Positions 25,701-33,857 of a DNA stretch of 64,000 bases are shown in pieces. Location of the stretch: assembly GCA_026874595.1 (NCBI GenBank), contig CM049310.1, positions 87,333,056-87,397,055 of the forward strand, written 5' to 3'. Each line of letters begins with the position of its first letter. The first letter of the stretch is position 1. Source of the stretch: Sipunculus nudus (Eukaryota; Annelida; Sipuncula; Golfingiida; Sipunculidae). Position numbers and translations under genes: made by a program. The notes beneath the pieces were generated by a model that searched no databases, was not told the DNA's origin, and saw only the letters and a list, made by a program, of their open reading frames with translations.

Positions 25701-28700
25701 CAAGTCTGAGTCTGTGAGGATTGAGTCCAAGTCTGAGTCTGTGAGGATTGAGTCCAAGTCTGAGTCTGTGAGGATTGAGTACAAGTCTGAGTCTGTGAGG
25801 ACTGAGTCCAAGTCTGAGTCCTTGAGGATTGAGTCCAAGTCTGGGTCCTTGAGGTTTGAGTCCAAGTCTGCCTTTTCAGAGTCTGAGTCATCTGGAACCA
25901 GGGTCCAAGTCTGAATCAAAATCCAATAAGAATTTCCTTATTAAGAGAAATTTTCAATGGAAACTTGAGATTATCATAAGTACTTATAAGTTAATTTACA
26001 AGTGCTGTTTATTTGAATGTTTAATTACATATAGCTCCTGATGCTTAAGCTTGGTATACAATCTTTTTTGTAATATTGAGCTAAAAGTTTGCACATGTTT
26101 ATAAATGTCTTCATGGTATGTGACAGAGGTGTCCTTCTACTGGACTCAAGATGGACTCAGGTTTATTGCTCGCCGGAAATCTTTGATTTCGGCAAGTTGG
26201 TTGGTCACTTGCGTATGTCTGTTTGTCTGTGGACTCTCTACAGGCCACAGTTTTGCAGGAATTGCTTTCAAACTCACACAGCTGGTCAAAAATCAAAATT
26301 CCAGGAAGCCTGTTGTTTTTGGTCAATAAAGGTCAAAGGTCGAGGTCAAGGTCATCAAAAGTATACAAATCAGTTTTTTCTTCATACCTTTGTCACCAAT
26401 AGGGGTATCTGCCTCAACTGTAGCTTATTTTAATTGTCATTCCAAGGCCTTTCTTCTGGTGTGTTGCTTCTTCAAATCTGCCGTAACCATGGTTACCAAT
26501 TTTTGGGAAAAAGTCATGATATTCGAAAATAAGGGGTCTTATTTTTCTAACTTTACCAGTTTTACAGCTAGAGAGGTCTAGTTTTTTGCATCAGGTAGCA
26601 TTCAACTTTTCTACAACATTCTACAATTCTCGCAATATCTCGTATAATATCTCGTCAAACGAGATATTTTGAGATTTCAGTAGTCTTGCTCTGGAGGCCA
26701 CAGTTTTGCTGGAATCTTTTTGAAACTGACATATCGTAAGTCCTACACTATTATTTCGAAACCGTTTTTCCATTTTTTTAATGCGGCCGCTAGGGGGCGC
26801 TGTATGCAAACCTCCCCAACATATCATGTTTTGGCCAAATCTCCAAAACTGTAAGCCTCAATTACATAAACTATAGCTTATTTTCTTCCTCTGAGTCTTC
26901 TCCATAACCTCGTGTAGTCATTTGGACTCAATCTCGAGTCACTGTGTCATTGTGTCCGTCTGTTTGTCAGTTGTCCTCAGATTCGCTTGCTTGCCGGTTC
27001 TTGCGTCTCACATGTAGCATTCTACAGGCCACAGTTTTGAAAGAATGCTTTTAAAACTATTATATCTTATGTCTTACACCAATATCTCGAAACAGTTTTA
27101 TCATATTCCAGATATTGCTGCTAGGGGGTGGTGCATTCAAACTTCCACAACATATCATTTTTTGCCCATATCTCCAAAACTATAAAAATCAATTACATAA
27201 ACTATAGCTTATTATCTTCTTCTGAGGTTTCTCCATAACATGATTAAGTCATCTGGTCTCAATCTTGGGTTAGTTTGTCAGTATGTTTGTCTGTTTTTCA
27301 GTTGTCCTTAATTTCGCCTGCTTCCTGGTTCACATATAGCATTCTACTAGCCACAGTTTTGCAGGAATCGCTTTGTAACTTACACTTGTAATTTTTCATA
27401 ACAATATCTGGAAGGCCTATGTTTATTGTTTTAATAAGTCAAAGGTCAAGGTGACCAAAACATATCAAAATCTTATTTTCTTCAGAACTCTGTTAATATT
27501 GGTTCTATCTTTACAAACGATGGCTTATTTTCTTTCACTTTGACATTGCTCTTTCATCTGACTAACATTACGTCATTTCTGGCAAGCGCGTGACCTCTGG
27601 TCATCTAGTTTCTTTAGTCCTTACTAAGTAAAAGTCCAAGTCCTGTACTTTCCAGTTTAAGTCCCTAAAAAGTAGTGCTCCATCACTTGGAATTGTTATG
27701 TGAAATACAGTATATAAACATTGATATATGGGTTGCAAAACTACCACAAATATCAACTGCGATTAAATTACTGTTGGATGCTGAGGGTTTCCTTTTGATA
27801 GATTCGGTTTATATTGTTGTAGTGAGGAGTATGGCAATATCACCAACGGTTTAATCGATGACAACAGGACATTTAGTGACATTAATCACTACTTGGCAGG
27901 GATGCCCAGCCCAACTGACCACGGAACCAGTCATATCTCTGCCATTGGAGAAAATGAAGACATGGTTTCCATGACAACGTGAGTTCTTAATGGTCATATG
28001 ATTTAAAATGAAAATGTGTCTCAACATTCAAACCTTTTGCATTATAATGATTTTCTGGGCGGGTATGCACTCTTTCCCAGTTCATGCGTGTGTGTGTTTG
28101 TGTACTTTCACAACATAATTCCACAATTTGGAACAAAGTCTCATGAAATTTTCGGGGCATTTCAGAATTGGCCATTGAAAAATCAATTAAATTTTGGTAT
28201 AGATGCTCTGAAATGCCCTTAAAATGTTATGAGATTCCATTCATGATGTGGAAGTAAAGTTGTGAACAAACGCTGCCTAACACAGGAACAGAAATGGACA
28301 CATATCCCCCTGATGGAGGCAACAATGACTCTACTGTCTTTTCAATGCAGGCTTAGAAAATCTTAATAAAAATTTTATATATGTTCATATACTGTGTGAA
28401 TATATTGTTTTATTATATTAATCAATAATTTCTGTATGTATGATTTCATTCCACTGATGCTGTATTATTCATCTAACTTGCAAAATTGTAAAATAAAATG
28501 CATTGTGGAAAGTGACTTGCTAATTTGATTCACTCATTTTCTTGAAACAGGAGCATTAACTCGTGGTTTGGGTCAGAGGTGATGACACCTAGTGGGATTC
28601 TGTTGAACAATGATATAAACGACTTCTCATTTCCTTCAAGAGAAAGTGCCCGCAAGAGTCCACCCAACAAGGTATGTAATACAACAACTGAAGCTTACTC

Positions 28701-31700
28701 ATATATGAATAAAATGAAGGCTAAATAAATTTAAACAGTTTAACTTGTACCTTAAGCTAACACTGTCATCGAAAAACACCTAATCTAAAGCAATCCAACA
28801 GTTGTTTTAAATTCTTATTAGATCCAATAAAGTGTAAATCTTTTTTAAACCTTGTACAGTGATCATTTTGATGGTATATATGTTTTGAACTTTTGGACAA
28901 ACTACAATCCTCACGCAGCAGTTATTCATTGAAGTTGTCCCAGGCATCCTTTATGTGACTGCTACTTTGTATAGCAGGATTTTCTGTGTTAGAACACCAG
29001 TGTGTACACAGAGCAACAAATTGTAATCAGACAAATGAGAGTATAGTACTGTAAATTCAGAAATATTAGGCAAAAAAAATAAAGGTATGGTTCTCAGGCA
29101 CCGCCCGCATCAATTTTAAACCCCCGCATCAAAAATTTTTATTTTGATTTTCAATACAAACTTACCAATTTTGAGCTGCAGCCGCTCGGACATTTCTTTC
29201 AAGAAGATCAAATCATACTATTTCCTTTGTCATTTAGTGTTTTTACTTGTTTAGCCAAAAAAATTCTGTTATTATCATGCTTTTCCCTTATTAATTGACA
29301 TTTTCATAGAAAAATACCAAAAAATTAAGAAAAAAAATCGCACGCCTGCATTGATTTCTGAAAAAAGTGCCTGAGAACCATACCTTTTTTTCATTTTGAG
29401 CCTTAGTTGGGATTTTATTTTCGTGGTTTTCGTGGATCAAGATAATCCACAAATTCATGATTCCAACGATTAAAAAAAATCACACGGTCAGAGGATATAC
29501 GGTATCTTAACGGCAGCTGGTGGTCGACTTTCTATATATAATTGTTACCGCTGGCTGAATTTTCAATAAAGATACAAACATTGTTTATTACTAATTTATG
29601 ATTGTTTTTGATATATTTATTAAATGCACTGAATTGCTTTTCGTAAATTACTATAAAAATACAGGATTTATAAATATTCTTTTGTCAATTAAAGTATTTC
29701 CCCAAATATCATACAAACATGGCCCCCTGATATCTTTGCAATAAAACAATATCTATGTATAATTTAAACTGAAAAGGTATCCCCACATTTCCTATGATTA
29801 ACATTTCGGGTGAAAAATTTAAGAACAATCCCACATTTCTGTCGCGCAAAGCGGTATAGTTCTGACACGCCAAGAGCGGTACACAAGTTCCAATGTTCCT
29901 AACCACAGCTACCAAGGCAAGGCTTTATCGGAACCGGCCTTTTCAACCTTCTTTCAATAGAGATTAAATGAGACTTGCGCTACCTATTGGCCTAAAAGAC
30001 AAGGGCCGTGTAAACTCATTTGCATTACTGCGATTACCATGGGACACGAAAGAGAAGTTTTTCCGAATATTGCGACAGCAGTTGCGTGCATAACAGTGAG
30101 CCATTAATAATACATGCAGGTGGTACTTCTTCCACATATTGCCCATAGTTGTACATATATGTTAGTATAAGTAAGCGCCACAGAATACTATAATGCAAAT
30201 TATTTCTTTATAATCTCCAAATATAGCTGACATGATGAATCACGAACAAACCGTGTCTCGTCTCACCACCCCGTCAGGGATAACAGGCGCCACATGTGAC
30301 TACCGCCTAGATAAAAAAAATTAAAAACCTTCATGTGGACGGTCCCGTTTAATTTTTCCTCCGGTCAAGTGATGGTTTACGTTTTCTGTTAAGGTGGTGT
30401 GATCGGGTGTTATAACCGATAGCCCATGTATCGGGTTTTACAACTAACAGCCGATGTATCGCACGGCACGTGTCGGTCACGGCTGATTAATTCTTTGATA
30501 GGCTCAGGTCAGGCGGAGCATTTTTGTTCAACACTGACCCGATTGACCATGGTACAGGCGCACCATGTGATAAGCATCAAAGCCAAACCACCTGTGTGCA
30601 TCTGGCTCATCTTCCTTGCGCACATGGAGGCATTAATAAAGATAATTTTTTTTCCACAAATCTAAATACCCCACAATATGCGTTTTGTACAAAAAAAACA
30701 ATGAAATTTTAAGCCCACGATATTTTCTGAATCTTCAGTCTCACATTGTGCATCCAGCTCCAAATTTTAAACATGCTCTTGCTGGTCTGATAACACCGGT
30801 TCTGAATCAGGCCTAGAATCAGACCAACGAGAGCTTTTGTCCAGGTTTAATCAGGCCAACTTGAGCGGGTGTTGCATGTTTAAAAGTTGGTAGTGATAAA
30901 ACTGTTATTGTTTATCTTATGATCTGAATGGTAGGAGGATAGTTGATGACTAGATGATGATGATGATGATAATGATGAGTACAGAGATGATGATGATTAG
31001 GATGATTTCAGGCTAACTACATTGAGGGAGGGAAGAGGCCTCTGTCGTCCATGGCTCCAACCATTGTCCACTCACAAGAACGTCCCTGTGGTCTCCGCAT
31101 TGCTGTGGGTGCTGTCAATGGCACACAGATCCCAGCAGGTAATTAAGAATATAGTTTATATCTTCACTATTACCTTCACTTTTTCCAGGTCCTGTACTCT
31201 CGTACTGTCCCTTAAAGTGCTATGTATTTCTGTGGAAATCTCTCTCTTGTATTAATTCCAATCTTTCATGTTTTATACAGATATTTTTTCTTATCTTCAT
31301 ACTACCAAGCAGCTGCACTTTCACAGACCTTGATTCAGTGAGCTGCTCTAGCTTCTATTTCATGAATAATCAACAAACCCGCAAATATTCATGCCAAAAT
31401 CAAAACTCTTATTCAAATCTGACTGTTTTCATGCTGTCTGAACAAGAACAAATGTGCATCAGAAATGGGACAGGTTGTATGGCTTTATTTGATTGGTCAA
31501 ATTCTCTGTGCCCCTCTGGTAAAGCTAAATGATAAAACCAGACGTGCTATGGGAACTGCATAAAAGATGTTTATGTGAGTCATTTGATTGGTTCAGATGT
31601 TTTGATCATTATTCATGAAATAGACACTATAGAGGCTGAATCAAGGTGTGTGACAGCATGGCTGCCACAGACTTGGTAGTATGAGGATGATTTTGCTATT

Positions 31701-33436
31701 GTTGGAAATATTGACATTCAAAAAATACAAGAGGAAATATAAGAAGTTTTTGTGACAACTTGATGGATTCATTGGACAGCAGAGATTAAATGGATGCATG
31801 TGCTATTTGTTATACTCTGGTCCAACTTTCATTTCTTTGAAATTTATTTCATTATTAGCTCAATTCCAGTTTTTACCACAGGAAGTAATAATGCTACTTA
31901 TAATGATCTAAATAAATCAGAAATACTTTGTCATGGTGTTGTAACACTTTCCAGAAATTTTTGATGGTGGGTGGTTGATGGGAAACCCCATTTAAGTTTA
32001 ACATGTATTTGTAAAAAGGGGCAAACTCGGTAGGATTGTATTGCCTTTGCAGAGGTAAGAGCTTTACTGAGAGCAATTCTAGTTTTATCTGTGACATGAT
32101 CATTTAGAGTTGTATAATTTATCTAAAACATCTAAGCCATTAACCTGAGGTGTTTGTCTGCAGGTATAGCTCAGGTGATTGTCAACCTAGTGGCATTCCA
32201 CGAAAGTGTGAAAGAAGCAGTTGACAAGCCGAGGGTGATCAACTTATTGTCACCATCAGAAACCTCAGTGGAAAGTAAGTCACATCAGCTCAGTAAGTCA
32301 CCTCACTTCAGTAAGTCACATCAACTCAGTAAGTCACATCAACTCAGTAAGTAACATTGCTCAGTAAATCACATCAACTCAGTAAGTCACATCAACTCAG
32401 TAAATCACATCAACTCAGTAAGTCACATCAACTCAGTAAGTCACATCAACTCAGTAAGTCATATAAACTCAGTAAGTAACATCACTCAGAAAATCACATC
32501 AGCCTAGTAAGTCACATCACCTCAGTAAGCTCAGTAAATCACACCAATCTAGTAAAAACATCAGTTCACACCAGCTCAGTAAGTTACATCAGCTCAGTTA
32601 ATCACATTAACTCATTAAGTCATTAACCAAGGCACATCATCTCAGTAAATTTTGTTGAATATTTTTCTCTTGTACATGTACATTGTGCATTTAGCCTTAT
32701 AAATTTGAACCTCAGATGCCTTTGCATATTAAAGTAATATAAAAGTGTTAAGATGAAATGATTATAAATATAAAATTTTTTTTTTCATATCATATATAAA
32801 AAATATAATATATTTTGTGCCTAAATACTAGTGTTGAAACAGGTACATGAGAAACATTAAGAAAATTTTCTACTTAGGCACTTACATTTGTGAAACTGAT
32901 TTGAGTCCATTAGTGCAACCAATTCGAAACTATTACCATAGTCAAAATCAATAACAAGTGCCCTGTTCGCCAAATTATGAACACTTGTATTTTAAAGGGT
33001 ATTAATTCAGTTTGAATTTATAATATGTATTAATCTGTTATTGTAATTGTTCATTCTTATCTGAGAAATTATCAAACAATCTTTTACTGATGTTCACAAC
33101 CAATCAGCCAAAACCTGTGATGGCTTTGCAGTTTAATCAAATTAGATTTTCACTCTTAATTTCCTTCATATAACATAAATAATGCATATGCATACTCACC
33201 CTGACTATGTAATATATTTATTTGCTGTGATATTTATTTGTGATATCTGTGTAATTAAATCTTCTTTGAATTTTACAGAAGATTTGCCAGAAAGAGTTAA
33301 GGATGGACTCCGTGAAAGAGGTCATAACCTGACAGAAGTGGAAAACATAGCAGCTGTCAGTGTTGCAATGAAGGTCAATGAAACACTTCACGGATATTCT
33401 GACCCTAGAACATACGGGAATGCCTCTGTGTTTTAA
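4490..33436 (+). CDS. GGT7: Gamma-glutamyltransferase, GGT7-like (partial at 5' end, 15 exons)
   Basis: Exons: 4490-4586, 5554-5662, 10299-10450, 12105-12225, 12936-13003, 18965-19038, 19740-19933, 20451-20538, 22047-22177, 22790-22878, 27823-27978, 28551-28671, 31012-31138, 32164-32274 and 33279-33436 (TAA). All junctions are GT-AG and keep frame, giving about 597 residues. The protein has a cytoplasmic tail, one membrane anchor (exon 2), the [16 protein letters not shown] signature (exon 3), IDFRSVAP with the substrate-binding Arg (exon 4), the DHGTSH autoprocessing site with the nucleophile Thr codon at 27926-27928 (exon 11), and GKRPLSSM (exon 13). The family cleaves gamma-glutamyl bonds of glutathione outside the cell. 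GGT7 affinity is inferred from the long anchored N-terminus ending YFGPPQ, from TPSGILLNN, and from the C-terminus [12 protein letters not shown]. An Asn replaces the first Gly of the usual GG-T loop (GAVNGT). The start lies upstream and is not found. Confidence 0.93.
5554..5662 (+). CDS. GGT7: GGT7-like exon 2: signal-anchor membrane helix
   Basis: It lies between TTTCAG and GTCAGT. It encodes a short basic stretch (EAKKGEGLK), then a hydrophobic helix of about 22 residues beginning [13 protein letters not shown], then IYFGPPQ. This is the type II membrane anchor. Confidence 0.88.
5689..5984. mobile_element. Harbinger-like MITE, copy 1
   Basis: The ~296-bp element begins GGCAAAAAA and ends TTTTTTGCC. 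Inside each end is the inverted repeat GGTATGGTTCTCAGGCA (diverged at the right end). It is flanked on both sides by the 3-bp direct repeat TAA (5686-5688 and 5985-5987). A TWA target duplication and a GGC terminus are typical of PIF/Harbinger elements. It carries no transposase. It lies in intron 2, immediately after exon 2. Confidence 0.8.
6815..7830. repeat. Degenerate interspersed repeat with ~150-bp internal units (intron 2)
   Basis: After a leader with GTGTGGCGTCGTCTG and GTTAACCCATACTA, a phrase of the type CTTCTTCTCTGAAAC...CCAAATTG...TTCAGTGATTTTTGGCTGAGTTA recurs about four times with heavy divergence. A second, shorter copy with the same leader is at 8150-8440. No coding capacity is seen. 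Confidence 0.65.
8150..8440. repeat. Second copy of the degenerate intron 2 repeat
   Basis: It repeats the leader seen at 6825 (AGCCTGTGAGCTAA, GTTAACCCATACTA, AGCTAGCATCA) followed by one unit with GTCAAGCCAAATTG. It has no open frame of interest. Confidence 0.6.
8545..9090. repeat. Imperfect tandem repeats in intron 2
   Basis: The phrase GGTCAAGAGTTCACTCAGTG followed by CAGCCAGG recurs several times with substitutions. It is interrupted at 8605-8730 by copies of CATGTGATCACCTCATGGGT-type units of about 22-24 bp. Nothing coding is seen. Confidence 0.6.
9744..10266. mobile_element. MITE-like element with TGTCTCCCCTCCC inverted ends
   Basis: A perfect 13-bp terminal inverted repeat, TGTCTCCCCTCCC at 9744-9756 and GGGAGGGGAGACA at 10254-10266, bounds about 520 bp. 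No transposase is present. It ends only 32 bp before exon 3 of the GGT7-like gene. A related element with TGTCCCC ends is at 23080-23488. Confidence 0.6.
10299..10450 (+). CDS. GGT7: GGT7-like exon 3: GGT signature region
   Basis: It lies between TTGACAG and GTAAGAG. It encodes [18 protein letters not shown], then [18 protein letters not shown] and SSGIGG, the most conserved N-terminal signature of gamma-glutamyltransferases. Confidence 0.96.
10451..12104. other. Intron 3, no gene seen
   Basis: AT-rich unique-looking sequence. The only notable item is a minus-strand tRNA-like fragment near 11440-11480 (AGTTCAAATCCCACC, B-box-like), too degraded to call a tRNA. Confidence 0.6.
12105..12225 (+). 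CDS. GGT7: GGT7-like exon 4: substrate-binding arginine region
   Basis: It follows TTATTTCAG and ends at GTAAAG. It reads GGFMVIHDH then [12 protein letters not shown]. The Arg of IDFR corresponds to the family's glutamate-carboxylate-binding Arg. Confidence 0.95.
12350..12917. repeat. 30-bp minisatellite at the 3' end of intron 4
   Basis: About 18 units read TACATTTTCAGTTAAGTACA then GCTGACTGTA, degrading at both ends. Each unit has a TGAC, a short T-rich tract and a CAG, resembling a 3' splice site. The array runs to within about 20 bp of the real exon 5 acceptor, whose GTATTCTGTTTATAG looks like a decayed unit. Confidence 0.85.
12936..13003 (+). CDS. GGT7: GGT7-like exon 5
   Basis: It lies between GTTTATAG and GTAAGT. 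It encodes [20 protein letters not shown], the conserved GL-VPG-xRG segment of the family, and ends in phase 2. Confidence 0.94.
13581..18973. repeat. 33-bp minisatellite made of the exon 6 splice acceptor (intron 5)
   Basis: About 160 tandem units read GTTGAGATG, then ACTGTGTTTACT, then RTTTCCACACAG. The final unit merges without a gap into the true exon 6 acceptor: TTTCCACACAG at 18954-18964 and GTTGAGATG as the first nine bases of exon 6. The unit is therefore 9 nt of exon plus 24 nt of intron. Being 11 codons long, it leaves long open frames on both strands ([11 protein letters not shown] and its shadows); these are not genes. Blocks of about 0.6-0.7 kb are duplicated 1,426 bp apart (14673-15372 and 16099-16798). 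Confidence 0.95.
18965..19038 (+). CDS. GGT7: GGT7-like exon 6
   Basis: The exon joins CA of exon 5 with G and reads [19 protein letters not shown] then NVSRHL, matching the family segment L-W-x-L-x-QP-x-x-LA-x-x-GF-x-V. The donor is GTGATG. Its acceptor is the last unit of the preceding 33-bp array. Confidence 0.93.
19416..19650. mobile_element. Foldback repeat family, copy 1 (intron 6)
   Basis: Imperfect inverted segments around AGAATTAGACCAATAAGA and CATTGGTTGGATTACAATTC enclose the phrase GTCGCATGTTTAAAATTT. Related copies lie at 22226-22406, 30765-30890 and 52395-52560. It is non-coding, and its limits are approximate. Confidence 0.5.
19740..19933 (+). CDS. GGT7: GGT7-like exon 7
   Basis: It follows TTATTCCAG and ends at GTAGGT. 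It contains [20 protein letters not shown] and [13 protein letters not shown], matching the L-P-x-L-x-x-TL and F-Y-x-G-xLA segments of the large subunit. Confidence 0.95.
19934..20450. other. Intron 7, nothing notable seen
   Basis: AT-rich sequence without a gene or clear repeat. A stretch around 20200-20300 (TGTGTAAACCAAAAGC) resembles one at 60400-60440 and may be a dispersed repeat fragment. Confidence 0.5.
20451..20538 (+). CDS. GGT7: GGT7-like exon 8
   Basis: It lies between CTTTTTCAG and GTAAGTGCAC. It encodes [20 protein letters not shown] then EDPIEVNFN, the conserved GG-x-x-x-x-EDL-x-NY segment. The 3' half of this exon with its donor is amplified in the following intron. Confidence 0.96.
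20539..21450. repeat. Tandem array derived from the end of exon 8 and its splice donor
   Basis: Eleven further copies of exon-like sequence (TATAAAGTGTTAACAGAGGA, CCCCATACAGGTCAACTTT, AACA) followed by GTAAGTGCACA occur after the true donor at 20539, with a twelfth decayed copy near 21420. Copy length varies from about 60 to 90 bp because part of the intronic spacer is missing in some. Read-through into the first copy reaches an in-frame TAA quickly, so these are duplicates and not coding exons. Confidence 0.93.
22047..22177 (+). CDS. GGT7: GGT7-like exon 9
   Basis: It follows TTATTAAG and ends at GTAAGTGG. It reads [28 protein letters not shown] and LTYHRIIE, matching the family P-P-x-S-GGP-x-L-x-x-xLNIL and YH-x-IVEA segments. 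Confidence 0.95.
22226..22406. mobile_element. Foldback repeat family, copy 2 (intron 9)
   Basis: This is a long imperfect palindrome. Left-arm sequences CTTGCTTGAGCAGAGTTTGC, CACCAGGTGCTGGCA and TTCAGACCATTGAG are mirrored on the right as CTCATTGGTCTGATTGCATT, GCCAGCTCCTGGTGG and AGCAAACCATACTTTAGCAAG. The structure fits a foldback MITE. Confidence 0.65.
22790..22878 (+). CDS. GGT7: GGT7-like exon 10
   Basis: It lies between ATTTTTCAG and GTATGTT. It encodes [20 protein letters not shown], the conserved A-xK-xAYA-xR-x-x-LGDP segment, and ends in phase 2. Confidence 0.95.
23080..23488. mobile_element. MITE-like element with TGTCCCC inverted ends (intron 10)
   Basis: TGTCCCCTGCTTCC at 23080-23093 and GGAAGTAGGGGACA at 23475-23488 form a 14-bp inverted repeat with one mismatch around about 410 bp. 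Interior phrases such as TTGATTGGGATTGGTTTTGG also occur near 465-490, pointing to a dispersed family. No transposase is present. Confidence 0.55.
23744..25909. repeat. 27-bp minisatellite with higher-order repeats (intron 10)
   Basis: About 76 units of GAGTCCAAGTCTGAG then TCCTTGAGGATT cover 2.1 kb. Because 27 is nine codons and the unit lacks stops, frames on both strands stay open (SESLRIESK on plus; DSDLDSILK and TQSSRTQTW on minus). A marked variant unit containing GAGTACAAG recurs at 24429, 24861 and 25779, i.e. at spacings of 432 bp (16 units) and 918 bp (34 units), showing block duplication in register. Confidence 0.95.
26690..27265. repeat. Two diverged ~315-bp tandem units (intron 10)
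   Basis: Both units run through GGCCACAGTTTTG, CTAGGGGG, CAACATATCAT, ATCTCCAAAACT, AATTACATAAACTATAGC and TCTGAG in the same order, about 315 bp apart. A related start is present at 26240 and 27350. It is non-coding dispersed repeat material. Confidence 0.7.
27823..27978 (+). CDS. GGT7: GGT7-like exon 11: autoprocessing site
   Basis: It follows TTGTTGTAG and ends at GTGAGTT. It includes [20 protein letters not shown]. The Thr of GTSH (codon ACC, 27926-27928) is where family precursors cleave themselves into large and small subunits and is the catalytic nucleophile. Confidence 0.95.
28086..28273. repeat. Imperfect foldback repeat (intron 11)
   Basis: GCGTGTGTGTGTTTGTGTAC and CTCATGAAATTTTCGGGGCA on the left arm pair imperfectly with CTGAAATGCCCTTAAAATG and GTTGTGAACAAACGC on the right arm. 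A related right arm (GATTCCATTCATGATTGTGT) is at 60836-60880, so it belongs to a dispersed family. Confidence 0.6.
28551..28671 (+). CDS. GGT7: GGT7-like exon 12
   Basis: It lies between TTGAAACAG and GTATGTA. It reads [20 protein letters not shown] then DINDFSFP, matching the small-subunit segment FGS-x-x-x-x-x-GI-x-LNN-x-M-x-DFS. Confidence 0.96.
29069..29402. mobile_element. Harbinger-like MITE, copy 2 (intron 12)
   Basis: The element starts GGCAAAAAAAATAAA and ends GAGCC, with inner inverted repeats GGTATGGTTCTCAGGCAC and GTGCCTGAGAACCATACC (18/18). It is flanked by TTA on both sides (29066-29068, 29403-29405). Its interior matches copy 1 at 5689. Confidence 0.88.
30765..30890. mobile_element. 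Foldback repeat family, copy 3 fragment (intron 12)
   Basis: It carries AGAATCAGACCAACGAGAGC and GTGTTGCATGTTTAAAAG, shared with the copies at 19416 and 52395. It is shorter and more diverged. Confidence 0.45.
31012..31138 (+). CDS. GGT7: GGT7-like exon 13
   Basis: It lies between GATTTCAG and GTAATT. It contains [14 protein letters not shown], with the Ser-Ser pair that contacts substrate in GGT1, and [12 protein letters not shown], where most family members have G-G-T. Confidence 0.95.
31139..32163. other. Intron 13, nothing notable seen
   Basis: AT-rich sequence with no gene, clear repeat or transposon ends that I could support. Confidence 0.5.
32164..32274 (+). CDS. GGT7: GGT7-like exon 14
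   Basis: It follows TTGTCTGCAG and ends at GTAAGTCAC. It encodes [20 protein letters not shown] then DKPRVINLL, matching the family V-xN-x-L-x-F-x-x-x-xK-x-AV-x-x-PR segment. Confidence 0.94.
32275..32650. repeat. 18-bp minisatellite made of the intron 14 splice donor
   Basis: The true donor GTAAGTCACATCAGCTCA is the first unit. About 18-20 more units of GTAAGTCACATCAACTCA follow directly, some mutated to GTAAATCAC. The array occupies the first ~370 bp of the intron. Confidence 0.9.
33279..33436 (+). CDS. GGT7: GGT7-like exon 15: C-terminus
   Basis: It follows AATTTTACAG. It encodes [20 protein letters not shown] and ends [13 protein letters not shown] followed by TAA at 33434-33436. The ending DPR-x-x-G-x-A corresponds to the usual D-x-R-x-x-G-x-A of the family's last strand. 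Confidence 0.95.
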
Positions 33437-33857
33437 TCAGTGTGTAATGTCCCTTTGATTGTTATAGCTTAGAAGATGTAATGCACTAACTGATTGTGAT
33501 AGATATACCTGGCGTGATTGACCAAGTTTACATTCCATTTTAACTGTGGCACCTTAATGTAAGGAGTGTTTAGAATAATAGGTATGTGTTATACTCAGTG
33601 AAAGCTATAAAATGTATGTATTAATGATAAGTTCACATTCCATTTAAACTGCAGTTCCATAAAGTCAACAGTCACCTACTTTATCTGTAGAATATATATT
33701 TTATTTATTTGTTCACTCTATGCACATTTAAATGAATTCTTTTATTTCCTGTTTAGAAAAGTTCTTATAACACCTCAGTGATGAATTTATGAGCTTGTTT
33801 ATCTACAAAACAGGACAAATAGGAAAAAAAACACATATAATATAAGGTGGTTGATAG

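Noticed and set aside
23662-25914. A 750-residue open frame of SESLRIESK repeats as a protein-coding gene
   Set aside because: The 27-bp unit is a multiple of three without stops, so two minus-strand frames are also open over long spans. It sits inside intron 10 of a well-supported gene and has no recognisable domain.
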